A DNA stretch of 64,000 bases, from assembly GCA_929200255.1 (NCBI GenBank), contig CAKMYZ010000015.1:1-64000 (forward strand). Reading direction: 5' to 3'. The notes below the pieces were generated by a model. The model did not search any database and was not told the DNA's origin. It saw nothing but the letters and a program-made list of their open reading frames with translations. Source of the DNA: an uncultured Alphaproteobacteria bacterium. Lineage in GTDB: Bacteria > Pseudomonadota > Alphaproteobacteria > Rhodobacterales > Rhodobacteraceae. A program made the translations under genes and the position numbers. Within the stretch, counting starts at the first letter, position 1. Each line of letters begins with the position of its first letter. Below are positions 15,887 through 25,491 of this stretch, piece after piece.

Positions 15887-17035
15887 ATGAGAAATAAGGT
15901 TGCCACAGCTGCACTGCTGGCGGGTCTTGGACTTGCTGGCACGGCGTTCGCAGAAACCAAGGTTGGGGTAATACTGCCCTACTCGGGTACCTACGCGGCC
16001 CTTGGAAATGAGATTACTGACGGTTTTAACTTCGCACTTGAAGAGGCTGGCCGCACCGCTGATTTCACGATCGTGCAGGAGGACACGGAGGTGAAACCAC
16101 CGGTTGGGCTTGCCATGGCGCGCAAGCTGGTTCTTGAGGACGAGGTGGATGTTCTCGTCGGTGTCGTGTCGTCGGGTGTGCTTGGCGCAATGCGCGATTT
16201 TGTTGACGGTGCTGGTGTGCCGCTGATTGTTGCAAACGCGGGCAACGACGGTGCGACAGGAGAATCCTGCTCACCTTTCATCACGCGCGTTTCATTCTCC
16301 AACGGCCAGGTAAACCGGCCAATGGGGCAGTGGCTGTTCGACCAGGGCGTATCCAAGATCTACACGCTTGCACCGGACTATGCGGCGGGTCATCAAATGA
16401 TAGCTGGTATCACTGGCGCATTTGAAGCAGCCGGAGGCGAGATCGTGGGTGGTGAATTCACACCGTTCGGCCAGACATCCGATTTTGGACCATATCTGAT
16501 CAATGCGCAAAGCTCCGGTGCTGACGCGATCTATGTTTTCTACGCTGGCGGTGAGGCCATCAGTTTCGTGAAGCAGTATGGGTCGTTTGGGATTGATACC
16601 CCCCTCTATGGTTCGGGTTTCCTGACCTCGCCTCTCTATGTTGCTGCGGAAGGGGAAGCTGCCGTTGGTGTAACAACCGGCCTGCATTATGTGCCCACAC
16701 TGGACACCCCTGAAAATGTCGCATTCGTCGAAGCCTTCCAGGCCAAGTATGATCGGACTCCATCCGAGTTTGCTGTGCAGGGATACGATGCTGCCAAACT
16801 TCTCATGGGCGCTGTCGATGCTGGTGCAACCGATCGGGCGTCACTCGCAGAAGCAATTCCGCAGGTGAGCTACACCGGCCCTCGAGGGCCTTTGATGATT
16901 GATCCGGCAACGAACAACATTGTTCAGAATATCTATGTGTATGAGACCGTCATGGGTGATGATGGCACTCTCACACAAAAAGTCGTTGATACAATCGAGG
17001 CGGTCCAGGACGCCGCGAACGGCTGCGAGATGTAA
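15887..17035 (+). CDS. ABC transporter substrate-binding protein, branched-chain type (likely aromatic acid)
   Basis: Periplasmic receptor of 382 residues with a clear Sec signal peptide (MRNKVATAALLAGLGLAG, cleavage near AFA-ETK). VGVILPYSGTYAALGNEI and the later DYAAGHQM segment are typical of the Leu/Ile/Val-binding fold, a family that also includes receptors for benzoate and other aromatic acids. Strong GGAGGAG before the ATG. It opens the right-going transporter operon, divergent from the benzoate-ligase operon and sharing its operator region, so benzoate or a related acid is the probable ligand. A 16-base-pair hairpin follows the gene. Confidence 0.85.
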   Translation: MRNKVATAALLAGLGLAGTAFAETKVGVILPYSGTYAALGNEITDGFNFALEEAGRTADFTIVQEDTEVKPPVGLAMARKLVLEDEVDVLVGVVSSGVLGAMRDFVDGAGVPLIVANAGNDGATGESCSPFITRVSFSNGQVNRPMGQWLFDQGVSKIYTLAPDYAAGHQMIAGITGAFEAAGGEIVGGEFTPFGQTSDFGPYLINAQSSGADAIYVFYAGGEAISFVKQYGSFGIDTPLYGSGFLTSPLYVAAEGEAAVGVTTGLHYVPTLDTPENVAFVEAFQAKYDRTPSEFAVQGYDAAKLLMGAVDAGATDRASLAEAIPQVSYTGPRGPLMIDPATNNIVQNIYVYETVMGDDGTLTQKVVDTIEAVQDAANGCEM

Positions 17036-17045
17036 GCCTTACTCT

Positions 17046-17085
17046 CGCCACTTGCCCCGCTCAACTCGAAGCGGGGCAAGTGGCG
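17046..17085 (+). other. Strong intercistronic hairpin after substrate-binding protein gene
   Basis: Sixteen bases at 17046-17061 pair perfectly with 17070-17085 around an eight-base loop. There is no T-run, so it is probably not a complete terminator. Such hairpins after binding-protein genes commonly protect the upstream mRNA from 3' exonucleases, giving more receptor than permease; that role is inferred here. Confidence 0.7.
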
Positions 17086-17119
17086 ACCATATCTATACCA
17101 AACAAGTTGGAGCTGATCG

Positions 17120-17986
17120 ATGGATGCCGGATTCTGGATCCTTCAGTTTTTGAATGCCACGCAGTTTTCGATGCTGCTGTTTCTCCTATCGATCGGGTTA
17201 ACCGTTATCTTTGGCCTTTTGCATTTTGTGAATTTGGCCCACGGCGCACTCTATATGCTCGGCGCATATATCGGCATATCAGCTGCTGCCTGGACCGGCA
17301 GTTTCTGGGCCGCCTTGGTGCTTGCCCCGATCGCGGTCACACTGATTGGTGCCGTGCTCTATTTTACGCTGATTGACCGGCTTCGCAGTGCAGGCCCCAT
17401 GAATCAGGTTCTTGTCACCTTCGGGCTGATTTTTGTGTTTATTGATCTTGTGCGCATTGGTTGGGGTGATGTTGCACTTGGTTTGAATGCGCCCCAAGTT
17501 TTGTCCGGTGCCACGGATTTGGGGATCGTTTCCTACCCAACCTACCGTCTGTTCCTCATCGGGCTTGGGGCCATGGTTATGGCGATCCTTTGGATTGTTC
17601 TTTCGAAGACGCAGATTGGTGCGATGATCCGCGCCAGTGTTGAGAATGAGGCGATGGCCAAGGCGCTGGGCATCAACGTTGGAGAGCTTTTCTTTGCGGT
17701 GTTTTGCGTTGGCTGTGCCCTTGCCGGGCTGGCCGGCGTGGCGGCCGCACCAGTGTTGTCTGCGACCACGGGCATGGGTATTTCGATCCTCATCCCTACG
17801 CTGATCGTCGTCGTGATTGGTGGCCTTGGGAGCCTTGAGGGCGCGATTGTAGGGTCATTCATTGTTGGTTTCATTGAAACCTTCTCCGCGGCCATCTTGC
17901 CGGGGCTTGCCGCTATACTCACCTATGTCCTCCTGGCTGCTGTTTTGGTCTTGCGACCGCGCGGCCTGCTTCCGGCGAGGGCCTGA
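17120..17986 (+). CDS. ABC transporter permease, LivH type
   Basis: Membrane permease of 288 residues with about eight hydrophobic segments. GLTVIFGLLHFVNLAHGALYMLGAY near the N-terminus is the LivH signature, and the C-terminal IVVVIGGLGSLEGAIVGSFIVG contains the EAA-type loop that contacts the ATPase. GGAG precedes the ATG by seven bases. It is followed after one base by the second permease, and all transporter genes run in the same direction. Confidence 0.9.
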   Translation: MDAGFWILQFLNATQFSMLLFLLSIGLTVIFGLLHFVNLAHGALYMLGAYIGISAAAWTGSFWAALVLAPIAVTLIGAVLYFTLIDRLRSAGPMNQVLVTFGLIFVFIDLVRIGWGDVALGLNAPQVLSGATDLGIVSYPTYRLFLIGLGAMVMAILWIVLSKTQIGAMIRASVENEAMAKALGINVGELFFAVFCVGCALAGLAGVAAAPVLSATTGMGISILIPTLIVVVIGGLGSLEGAIVGSFIVGFIETFSAAILPGLAAILTYVLLAAVLVLRPRGLLPARA

Positions 17987-17987
17987 T

Positions 17988-18971
17988 ATGTTTTTTCAAA
18001 GCCACGCCAGGACAGCTGTTCTACTTTTCGTGCTCATCGGTCTCGTTCTTTATGCCGCAACAGGAAGCTATTTTGCGCGGGAGATCGTGGTTGAAATCGC
18101 GATCCTCGCGATCCTTGCCATAAGTCTTGATGTCGCAGCGGGTTATGGGGGGATGGTATCCCTATGCCATGGCGCGATCATGGGTATGTCGGCTTACACC
18201 TATGCAATCCTGTCAGTAAAATTTGGATTGCCAACACTTCCGTCCGCAGTTGGGGGTATCGCGGCGGCCGCTGTATTTGGTACGGCGGTGGGGTGGATCA
18301 CAGGCCGGACCGCTGGGATCTTCTTTATCATGGCCACATTGGCCTTTGGTCAAATGGCCTACACCTTGATCTTCAAGTCCCGGTGGTTGGGCGGTGACGA
18401 CGGTATGGGCGGGCTGGACCGCTTCGATCTGAGCTGGCTGGGGATCAACCTTGGAGACAGTTTGAGCTTTGCAGTCTACACAGTTGTCTGCCTGGGCCTC
18501 GTTTACTTGGCGGCTGCATGGGTTTTGAGGTCAGGCTTCGGACGTACGCTTTCCGGTCTGCACTCAAATGAGGACCGCCTGCAGGCACTTGGGGTCAACA
18601 CGGTTATTCACAGGGCGCGAGCGCTTGGTTTTTCTGGACTGTTGGCGGGCGTGGCGGGGATTCTTGCCGCACAACACACTCTCTACATTTCCCCAGAGCT
18701 GTTGTTCTGGACAGTGTCAGGTGAGATCCTGATCGTCGTGATCCTTGGCGGGCTTGGAACCCTGGTGGGACCGATTGTGGGCGCTGTCTTGTTCGTGATG
18801 CTCAAGCATGAAGTTTCGGAATACACCAATCATTGGCATATGGTGGTTGGACTGGTCCTCATCGCGGCTGTTTTGGCCGGCGGACGGGGGATCTTTGGTC
18901 AGATAGAATACTGGGCCGCAGACCGCCGCCGAGCTGGCAAGGAACAATCGGCGGAGGCGGGGGATGCTTGA
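17988..18971 (+). CDS. ABC transporter permease, LivM type
   Basis: 327-residue partner permease. The signature region ISLDVAAGYGGMVSLCHGAIMGMSAY and the C-terminal VVILGGLGTLVGPIVGAVLF are characteristic of LivM. The start at 17988 is one base after the LivH stop with GGCGAGGG upstream; an upstream extension in the same frame lies inside the LivH gene and lacks family sequence. Its end overlaps the LivG-type ATPase by eight bases. Confidence 0.9.
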   Translation: MFFQSHARTAVLLFVLIGLVLYAATGSYFAREIVVEIAILAILAISLDVAAGYGGMVSLCHGAIMGMSAYTYAILSVKFGLPTLPSAVGGIAAAAVFGTAVGWITGRTAGIFFIMATLAFGQMAYTLIFKSRWLGGDDGMGGLDRFDLSWLGINLGDSLSFAVYTVVCLGLVYLAAAWVLRSGFGRTLSGLHSNEDRLQALGVNTVIHRARALGFSGLLAGVAGILAAQHTLYISPELLFWTVSGEILIVVILGGLGTLVGPIVGAVLFVMLKHEVSEYTNHWHMVVGLVLIAAVLAGGRGIFGQIEYWAADRRRAGKEQSAEAGDA

Positions 18972-19710
18972 GGTTAAAAACCTGTCAAAGGCCTTCGGGG
19001 GCATTCGCGTGACGCGAGATGTTTCCTTCAAAGTCGAACCGGGCGAGCGTCGGGTCATTCTTGGCCCTAATGGTGCAGGTAAGACAACGCTTTTCAATTT
19101 GCTTGTCGGCGCACTGAAGCCATCAGGCGGTGATATCTTACTGGATAATGAAAGCATCGTTGGGCTGTCAGTTTCGCAACGCGCCCGGCGTGGCTTGTCC
19201 AGAAGTTATCAAAAAAACAACCTCTTCGAAGATTTGACTGTTCGGGAGAACCTGGCGCTCGCAGCGGCCTCTGCGCAAGGGAAATTTGCATGGATGTCTC
19301 GTGATAGCTTTCGTGACAAATCAGTTCTGGAGACTGTTGAAGAAGTTGCCGAGCACGTAGCGCTTGCAGACCATCTCGATATGCAGGTGCGATCGGCGTC
19401 CTATGGCAGCCGGCGCCAGCTGGAAGTTGGCCTGGCCCTGGCGACGAAGCCCCGTGTCCTTCTGATGGATGAGCCCACATCAGGCGTCGGACCCAGCATG
19501 ATCGATGGCTTCCACCGCTTGCTTCAAGGGCTGCCCAAGGAACTTACTGTTCTGATCATCGAACATGATATGGATCTTGCGTTTGATGTTGCGGATCGCA
19601 TTACTGTCCTGAACTTTGGTGAGGTCGTCTTTGAAGGAACGTCTGGCGAGACGCGCGGAAATCCCATTGTCCGGGAAATCTATCTTGGTGAGGGGCTCGA
19701 AGATGCTTGA
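18964..19710 (+). CDS. ABC transporter ATP-binding protein, LivG type
   Basis: 248-residue ATPase with Walker A LGPNGAGKTT, Walker B VLLMDEPTSGV and an H-loop IIEHDMDLAF. The ABC signature is unusual: the family normally has LSGGQ or LSYG-type sequence, and here ASYGSRRQLEV replaces it, a variant seen in LivG-like ATPases. It powers import together with the LivF-type partner, whose start overlaps this gene by eight bases. Confidence 0.9.
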   Translation: MLEVKNLSKAFGGIRVTRDVSFKVEPGERRVILGPNGAGKTTLFNLLVGALKPSGGDILLDNESIVGLSVSQRARRGLSRSYQKNNLFEDLTVRENLALAAASAQGKFAWMSRDSFRDKSVLETVEEVAEHVALADHLDMQVRSASYGSRRQLEVGLALATKPRVLLMDEPTSGVGPSMIDGFHRLLQGLPKELTVLIIEHDMDLAFDVADRITVLNFGEVVFEGTSGETRGNPIVREIYLGEGLEDA

Positions 19711-20398
19711 GCTGAAAGGCGTTGTCAGCGGCTATGGTGAAACGCGCGTGCTTCATGGGACGGATTTCGTTGTCGCTGCGGGAAGTGTCCACGCGCTGCT
19801 GGGGCGCAATGGCGTTGGAAAGTCGACGACACTTAAAACAATCATTGGTCACTTGCCCCTTCAAGATGGGTCAATCGCATTCCAAGGTTCAAGCATCGAT
19901 AGGTCACCGCAGGTCAATGCCCGCCGTGGGATCGCCTACGTACCAGAGACCCGCGATATTTTTGGTTCGCTGTCTGTTCAAGAGAACCTGGAGCTCGCCG
20001 GGCGCCTGGCTGGCGTCAATCCTGAATGGACCATCGCACGCGTGATAGACTTCTTTCCCAACCTGAAGGACCGCCTTTCGAACGGTGGGCAAGAATTGTC
20101 AGGTGGTGAACAGCAAATGCTCGCGATCGGCCGTGCGCTCATGACCGATCCCAAAGTTTTGGTGCTGGATGAACCTACCGAAGGCTTGGCTCCGATCATC
20201 ATCCAGCAGATTTTCGCAAAGTTAAAAGAGCTTAAGTCCGGCGGGATGACGGTTCTCCTGGTTGAGCAAAACCTATCTTTCGCACTTGGGCTTGCCGACG
20301 ATGTCAGTTTGATGAGCCGCGGGCAAATCGCCTGGCGCGGCACCGCCACAGACCTTCGGAATGATGATGTCGCGCATGAAAAATATCTTGGGGTGTAA
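19703..20398 (+). CDS. ABC transporter ATP-binding protein, LivF type
   Basis: 231-residue ATPase with Walker A LLGRNGVGKSTT, signature LSGGEQQMLAIGRAL, Walker B VLVLDEPTEGLAP and H-loop VEQNLSFAL. The ATG at 19703 lies inside the end of the LivG-type gene with GAGGGG upstream; the long in-frame extension upstream is LivG sequence read in another frame. It completes the five-component importer and is followed after two bases by the thiolase gene, which ties transport to catabolism. Confidence 0.9.
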   Translation: MLELKGVVSGYGETRVLHGTDFVVAAGSVHALLGRNGVGKSTTLKTIIGHLPLQDGSIAFQGSSIDRSPQVNARRGIAYVPETRDIFGSLSVQENLELAGRLAGVNPEWTIARVIDFFPNLKDRLSNGGQELSGGEQQMLAIGRALMTDPKVLVLDEPTEGLAPIIIQQIFAKLKELKSGGMTVLLVEQNLSFALGLADDVSLMSRGQIAWRGTATDLRNDDVAHEKYLGV

Positions 20399-20400
20399 CG

Positions 20401-21603
20401 ATGGCTGAAGCCTTCATCTGCGATTTCATCAGAACGCCGTTCGGTCGCTTTGGCGGCGCGTTGTCGTCCGTTAGGGCAGATGATCTTGGTGCAGTTCCGC
20501 TCAACGCATTGGCGACAAGAAACACGGGCCTTGATCTTGAGGCGGTGGATGAAGTGATTTTTGGCTGCGCCAATCAGGCAGGCGAGGATAACCGAAATGT
20601 TGCCCGCATGTCCCTTTTGCTTGCCGGTTGGCCTGTCAGCGTGCCCGGCACGACGATCAATAGATTGTGCGGATCCGGTATGGACGCGATTGCAATTGCC
20701 GCGCGCGCAATAAAGAGCGGTGAAGCAGACCTCGTGGTGGCAGGTGGGGTTGAAAGCATGTCACGTGCGCCCTTTGTCATGCCCAAAGCGACTTCGGCAT
20801 TCTCCCGGAGCGCCGAAATTCACGACACCACGATCGGCTGGCGTTTTGTCAATCCGCAGATGAAATCTGAATTTGGCGTCGATTCTATGCCGGAAACAGC
20901 AGAAAACGTGGCTGAGGACTACTCTATTTCTCGAGAAGATCAGGACGCCTTTGCGTTTCGCTCGCAAAAGCGGGCAGCGGAAGCAATCAAGAGCGGCCGA
21001 TTTACCGAGGAGATCGTACCGGTATCGGTGGCCCAGAGAAAGGGCGACCCACTTGTTGTGAGCGCCGACGAACACCCGCGGGTCACAAATCTTGAGAAAC
21101 TGGCATCACTGCCGACGCCCTTTCGCGATGGCGGGACAGTTACAGCCGGAAATGCAAGCGGGGTAAATGACGGGTCCGCCGCGCTCATCGTGGCGTCTGA
21201 GCGCGCGGTAAAGCGGCATGGGCTGACGCCACTGGCCCGCATCATGGGGTCCGCAAGCGCTGGCGTGCCGCCCCGAGTGATGGGTATGGGCCCGGTGCCA
21301 GCCACGCAGAAGCTTTGCGTAAAACTTGGCCGGAGTATCCAGGATTTTGATGTCATCGAACTGAACGAAGCATTTGCGTCGCAGGCGTTAGCCGTGCTGA
21401 GACAACTGGGGCTTCCTGACGACGCACCGACGGTGAACCCGAACGGTGGAGCGATCGCTCTGGGTCATCCGCTTGGCGCATCGGGTGTCAGAATAACCGG
21501 CACGGCCGTGCGGGAGTTGCAGGCGAAAGGGCATACCTTTGCTCTGGCAACGATGTGTGTTGGCGTTGGCCAAGGCATCGCCATTGCGCTTGAGAAGGCT
21601 TAA
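20401..21603 (+). CDS. pcaF: 3-oxoadipyl-CoA thiolase (PcaF/PaaJ-like)
   Basis: Thiolase of 400 residues with all three active-site residues: C90 in INRLCGSGMDAI, H356 in IALGHPLGASG and C386 in MCVGVGQG. The N-terminal FIRTPFGRFGGALSSVRADDLG is very close to the usual PcaF/PaaJ opening. It cleaves 3-oxoadipyl-CoA with CoA into succinyl-CoA and acetyl-CoA, the last step of the box route. Last gene of the transporter operon. The downstream 118 bases show no convincing terminator. Confidence 0.9.
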   Translation: MAEAFICDFIRTPFGRFGGALSSVRADDLGAVPLNALATRNTGLDLEAVDEVIFGCANQAGEDNRNVARMSLLLAGWPVSVPGTTINRLCGSGMDAIAIAARAIKSGEADLVVAGGVESMSRAPFVMPKATSAFSRSAEIHDTTIGWRFVNPQMKSEFGVDSMPETAENVAEDYSISREDQDAFAFRSQKRAAEAIKSGRFTEEIVPVSVAQRKGDPLVVSADEHPRVTNLEKLASLPTPFRDGGTVTAGNASGVNDGSAALIVASERAVKRHGLTPLARIMGSASAGVPPRVMGMGPVPATQKLCVKLGRSIQDFDVIELNEAFASQALAVLRQLGLPDDAPTVNPNGGAIALGHPLGASGVRITGTAVRELQAKGHTFALATMCVGVGQGIAIALEKA

Positions 21604-21721
21604 GATACGCTCATTATCTGTTCTCAATGTAGCGCCCGACTTATTGAAATGTGCCGCTCATTCGTCTTCACGTGCGGCAGATGCTTTCTGCCCACAATAT
21701 CCCACGCACGCCAATATCTGC

Positions 21722-22819
21722 TCAGGTGTTAAACAGGAAGTGCATCACGTCGCCGTCTTTGACGATATAGGCCTTGCCCTCTGCCCGCATTTTACCTGCC
21801 TCCTTGGCCGGTTGCTCGCCACCTAACGTCACGAAATCATCATAAGCGATGGTTTCAGCGCGAATGAACCCGCGTTCAAAATCACCGTGAATGACGCCAG
21901 CAGCCTGCGGCGCAGAGGTGCCTTCTTTGATTGTCCACGCGCGCGCCTCTTTCGGACCAACGGTAAAGTAGGTTTGCAAATGCAGTAGCGCGTAACCGGC
22001 CCGGATCAACCGATCAAGGCCCGCTTCCTCCAGACCCATTTCGCCCAGGAACATGTCGGCCTCATCGGCCTCTAGTTGGCTGATTTCCTCTTCGATCTGT
22101 GCAGAAATCACAACGTGAGAGTTGCCCTGCGCCGCGGCCATTTCGGCGACACGCGCGGACTGGCTGTTATCGGAACCTGCGTTGTCTTCCTCGACATTGC
22201 AGACGTAAAGCACGGGTTTGGTTGTCAGCAGTTGCAACATCTTCCACGCCTTGGCGTCTTCGGCATCCACTTCAACTGTCCGCGCGGGTTTACCCGCTTC
22301 CAATGCGGCCTGCGCCATTTCCAATAGGCGCACCTGCTGCACCGCGTCCTTGTCACCCCCACGCACCTTACGCGTGAGATTCTGCATCCGCTTTTCAATG
22401 GATTCCAGATCAGACAGCATCAGTTCTGTCTCGATCACGTCAGCATCAGCAACAGGGTCAACCCGCCCGTCCACATGGGTGATGTCATCATCTTCAAAAC
22501 AGCGCAGCACATGGGCGATGGCGTCGCATTCGCGGATATTGGCAAGGAACTGATTGCCAAGGCCTTCACCCTGGCTGGCACCCTTCACGAGCCCCGCGAT
22601 ATCCACAAAGGTCATCCGCGTCGGGATGATCTGCTTGGAACTGGCAATCGCCGCCAGCTTGTCCAGCCGGGCATCGGGCACGGCCACGTCCCCGACATTG
22701 GGTTCAATCGTGCAGAACGGAAAGTTAGCCGCCTGCGCGGCCGCAGTTTTCGTCAGCGCGTTGAACAGGGTCGACTTGCCCACATTTGGCAAACCCACAA
22801 TACCCATTTTGAAACCCAT
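21722..22819 (-). CDS. ychF: Redox-regulated ATPase YchF (Obg/OLA1 family)
   Basis: 365-residue P-loop protein with G1 [16 protein letters not shown]3 [17 protein letters not shown] and a C-terminal TGS domain ([15 protein letters not shown], then [15 protein letters not shown]). These are invariant in YchF, a ribosome-associated ATPase involved in stress responses. Housekeeping gene with no functional tie to the box cluster. A GGAGAG site lies before the ATG. Confidence 0.97.
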   Translation of the reverse strand: MGFKMGIVGLPNVGKSTLFNALTKTAAAQAANFPFCTIEPNVGDVAVPDARLDKLAAIASSKQIIPTRMTFVDIAGLVKGASQGEGLGNQFLANIRECDAIAHVLRCFEDDDITHVDGRVDPVADADVIETELMLSDLESIEKRMQNLTRKVRGGDKDAVQQVRLLEMAQAALEAGKPARTVEVDAEDAKAWKMLQLLTTKPVLYVCNVEEDNAGSDNSQSARVAEMAAAQGNSHVVISAQIEEEISQLEADEADMFLGEMGLEEAGLDRLIRAGYALLHLQTYFTVGPKEARAWTIKEGTSAPQAAGVIHGDFERGFIRAETIAYDDFVTLGGEQPAKEAGKMRAEGKAYIVKDGDVMHFLFNT

Positions 22820-22894
22820 GGCGGCTCTCCTTTGATGCTAGCCGCGCTTCTAGGGGGCGTTGGGACCGGGCGCAAGCGGCGCAAGCATGTTTGC

Positions 22895-24472
22895 TTATTT
22901 CGGCGCAGCGTCCCAAATCGCAGCCTTCAGCAACGGGTTCGGGAACAACTCGGCATTGTAACGACCGATGCCTTTCTCCTCGACAATCGTTGGTTGGGTA
23001 GAGAACAACGAGCGACCCAATCCAGCCATTGCGTCACGGTCCGCAAGCCCGGCAAAAGCCAGGAGCGTGGGAAAGACGTCAGGCATGCTACCGGGTTTGT
23101 CGATGAGCGTTCCGGCGGGCACCAGTGGGCTGTCCAGCCCCAACCCGTACATGATCACTGTGTTCTGGCGATTGTCGTCATTGAACCGCGCACCCATTGC
23201 AGGATCATGGTTGAGGTGGTCCGACATCAACAAAACCACGGTACTGCGATCCCCACGAGACCGCGCGACATGGTCGAGGAAGGACACCATATCTTTCAAT
23301 GTACAGGCAATCGCTGTTGGCACATCCGGAGCCAAGCCGGCCTGACCGGAAGACGTGCACCCGCGAGACACAACAGCCGTGCTCCCATGTGGCCCGTAGG
23401 TTTCAATCGTCATGAGCATCGGCACCGCGTCTGTCACCCTACTGTCATACTCCTGTCGCGCCGCGTCAAAGATCAACTGATCATCCAGAACCCAACCCGA
23501 GTCGGCCCTGGCGATTTCCCGGGCCGGGCGCGTCGCAGCCAACACGTCACTATCGATGACCTGATCAACGGGATGTGCCGCAAAGAAGTGATCGTACCCC
23601 CCAAAGCCCAGACCACTGCCGATCAGAAAGCTGGATTGGTAGCCCAGATCGCCCAGGATGTCGCTTAAACAGCGCCGGCCTGGCATGAAGTCTGCTTGAT
23701 CGCGCATCCCCGCATAGTAGCGAAAACCATTGGGGATAAGCGGTACACCACATTGGGTGGCAACAATGCCAGCAAGTGACCATTCTGTCCCAAAAACCTG
23801 ACCAACCTGAGAGAAGCTGACACCCCGACCCTCATAGGCCTGAAGGGGGGCATAAACATCACCAAAGAGTGCGGTGTTTGCATAACTCCGCTCCAACCCT
23901 TCGAGGTAGACAATAATGATATCCGGCCGCGCGGCGTTGGCTGATAACTCCAGCCGCTCAAGCTGCAAGTGCAGGTCACTTTCGATATCCTGCCTGCCGC
24001 TGAATTCGTATATGTAGCGTGTCAACGGGTTGAACAGCACCAATAAGCAGGCGGCTACCACGTAAATGAGGACTCTGTCATTCAGGACGTTGCTCATCGC
24101 CATGGCGGCAAAAATGATCATGCAAACGTAAAGGGCCCCTTCAAGTATCTCGCGCTCGAACCCTGCGAAATCGGCACCCGATATACCAAACTGCGCGTGG
24201 AACAGCAGCGAGATCACAATGAAACTGCCAAAGGCCCGCGACACAATCACAAACGGGATTGCGACAAGACCAGCCAACACCGGCAGCCAAATCGCCTTGG
24301 TTGGTCGCGACCAGATCGCCGCGCGCCCCATCATCAGTGCAACCAACAGGATCGCGGCCCCTGACGTCAACATCGACCCACTTTCGATGCCCGGTTTGCT
24401 AATGTTGATCAAGCTGACAAGAATCAGACTGGCAAATGCAGCCACGGCCACGACTTTTCGCAATACAATCAT
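22895..24472 (-). CDS. Membrane sulfatase-fold transferase (LtaS/OpgB-like)
   Basis: Starting at ATG 24472 (AAGAAG six bases upstream) this gives 525 residues. The N-terminal ~210 residues hold five or more hydrophobic segments; the rest is an extracytoplasmic alkaline-phosphatase-fold domain. IIIVYLEGLERSYANT supplies the metal-binding Glu, FGTEWSLAG the nucleophile region (Thr) and LLMSDHLNHDP the Asp-His pair. This resembles phosphoglycerol transferases (OpgB/LtaS) and phosphoethanolamine transferases, so it probably decorates periplasmic glucans or an envelope lipid. Longer readings up to 24694 overlap the region upstream of trpA and look non-coding. Confidence 0.75.
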   Translation of the reverse strand: MIVLRKVVAVAAFASLILVSLINISKPGIESGSMLTSGAAILLVALMMGRAAIWSRPTKAIWLPVLAGLVAIPFVIVSRAFGSFIVISLLFHAQFGISGADFAGFEREILEGALYVCMIIFAAMAMSNVLNDRVLIYVVAACLLVLFNPLTRYIYEFSGRQDIESDLHLQLERLELSANAARPDIIIVYLEGLERSYANTALFGDVYAPLQAYEGRGVSFSQVGQVFGTEWSLAGIVATQCGVPLIPNGFRYYAGMRDQADFMPGRRCLSDILGDLGYQSSFLIGSGLGFGGYDHFFAAHPVDQVIDSDVLAATRPAREIARADSGWVLDDQLIFDAARQEYDSRVTDAVPMLMTIETYGPHGSTAVVSRGCTSSGQAGLAPDVPTAIACTLKDMVSFLDHVARSRGDRSTVVLLMSDHLNHDPAMGARFNDDNRQNTVIMYGLGLDSPLVPAGTLIDKPGSMPDVFPTLLAFAGLADRDAMAGLGRSLFSTQPTIVEEKGIGRYNAELFPNPLLKAAIWDAAPK

Positions 24473-24639
24473 AATCTTCTTATTCGTTTCACGCCGATGA
24501 AAGACAGATTCAACTGATCTCGCAATATCGCGGCATCGATAAGAATGAAAGGTGCGCGACTGGGGCTTAGGGTCATTGCCCATTGATTTTCCTGCAAACA
24601 TCCCGCAAACCACCCCAAATTGACATTGCTGGGATGACG

Positions 24640-25431
24640 ATGAGCAGAATCGACGCAAAATTCGCGCAGTTGCGTGCCGACGGTAAGAAGGCATTTGTGG
24701 CCTATGTCATGGCTGGGGATACCGACTATGACACCGGGCTGGACATCGTCAAAGGCCTGCCCGGCGCGGGTGTCGATATCATAGAGTTAGGCATGCCTTT
24801 CACCGATCCGATGGCCGATGGTCCCACCATTCAGCTGGCCGGTCAGCGCGCATTGGAAGCGGGTCAGGATTTAGAAAAGACCCTGCAGTATGCACGTGAG
24901 TTGCGCAAAGATGACGACACAACCCCGATCGTCATGATGGGGTACTACAACCCAATCTATTCGCGCGGCGTTGACGCGTTTCTGGCGGATGCCAAGGCCG
25001 CAGGCATTGACGGGCTGATCATCGTCGACCTCCCACCCGAGGAAGACAACGAACTCTGCATCCCTGCCCAGGCCATGGGGATCAACTTCATCCGGCTGGC
25101 CACACCCACCACGGACGACAAGCGCCTGCCAACCGTGCTGCAAAACACATCCGGTTTTGTCTATTATGTCTCTGTCACCGGGATCACCGGGGCCGCGGAG
25201 GCACAGGCCGCAGATGTGGCGCCCGAAGTCGCCCGCATCAAATCGCAGACAGACCTGCCGGTCATCGTCGGTTTTGGCATTAAGACCCCTGACGCAGCCG
25301 AGGCGATAGCAAGCATTGCCGATGGTGCTGTCGTTGGTTCCGCCATCGTCGAAAAGATTGGCGCCGGCGAGAGTGTCCGCGATGTTCTGGCCTTTGTGAA
25401 ATCACTGGCGGATGGCACGCACCGCGGTTGA
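24640..25431 (+). CDS. trpA: Tryptophan synthase alpha subunit
   Basis: 263 residues from the ATG at 24640 (GGGA five bases upstream), the usual length. It cleaves indole-3-glycerol phosphate to indole for TrpB. Both catalytic acids are visible: the Glu in [18 protein letters not shown] (same segment as TrpA E49) and the Asp in [13 protein letters not shown] (D60 counterpart in MPFTDP). The phosphate-binding SVTGITGA and [10 protein letters not shown] are also in place. trpB is not adjacent. It is divergent from the sulfatase-like gene across 167 bases. Confidence 0.95.
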   Translation: MSRIDAKFAQLRADGKKAFVAYVMAGDTDYDTGLDIVKGLPGAGVDIIELGMPFTDPMADGPTIQLAGQRALEAGQDLEKTLQYARELRKDDDTTPIVMMGYYNPIYSRGVDAFLADAKAAGIDGLIIVDLPPEEDNELCIPAQAMGINFIRLATPTTDDKRLPTVLQNTSGFVYYVSVTGITGAAEAQAADVAPEVARIKSQTDLPVIVGFGIKTPDAAEAIASIADGAVVGSAIVEKIGAGESVRDVLAFVKSLADGTHRG

Positions 25432-25456
25432 CGGTCTTGCGCTGAATTTCCCAAAC

Positions 25457-25475
25457 TGGTAAATTTAAGTTACCA
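25457..25475. promoter_or_regulatory. 19-base palindrome upstream of lldD, possible GntR/LldR-type operator
   Basis: TGGTAA (25457-25462) and TTACCA (25470-25475) flank seven bases; eight of nine symmetric pairs match. It ends 16 bases before the lldD start. GntR-family regulators of lactate genes bind TTGGT-ACCAA type palindromes, so this is a candidate operator. No GntR gene lies in the window. Confidence 0.5.
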
Positions 25476-25491
25476 ATTTTAGGACTTCGCC

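Noticed and set aside
21640..21690. Possible terminator after the thiolase gene (TGCCGC...GCGGCA)
   Set aside because: Six-pair stem with a 16-base loop and no T-run; too weak to call.
22475..23668. Nearly 400-codon plus-strand frame across ychF and the sulfatase-like gene
   Set aside because: Spans two well supported minus-strand genes and shows no protein motif.
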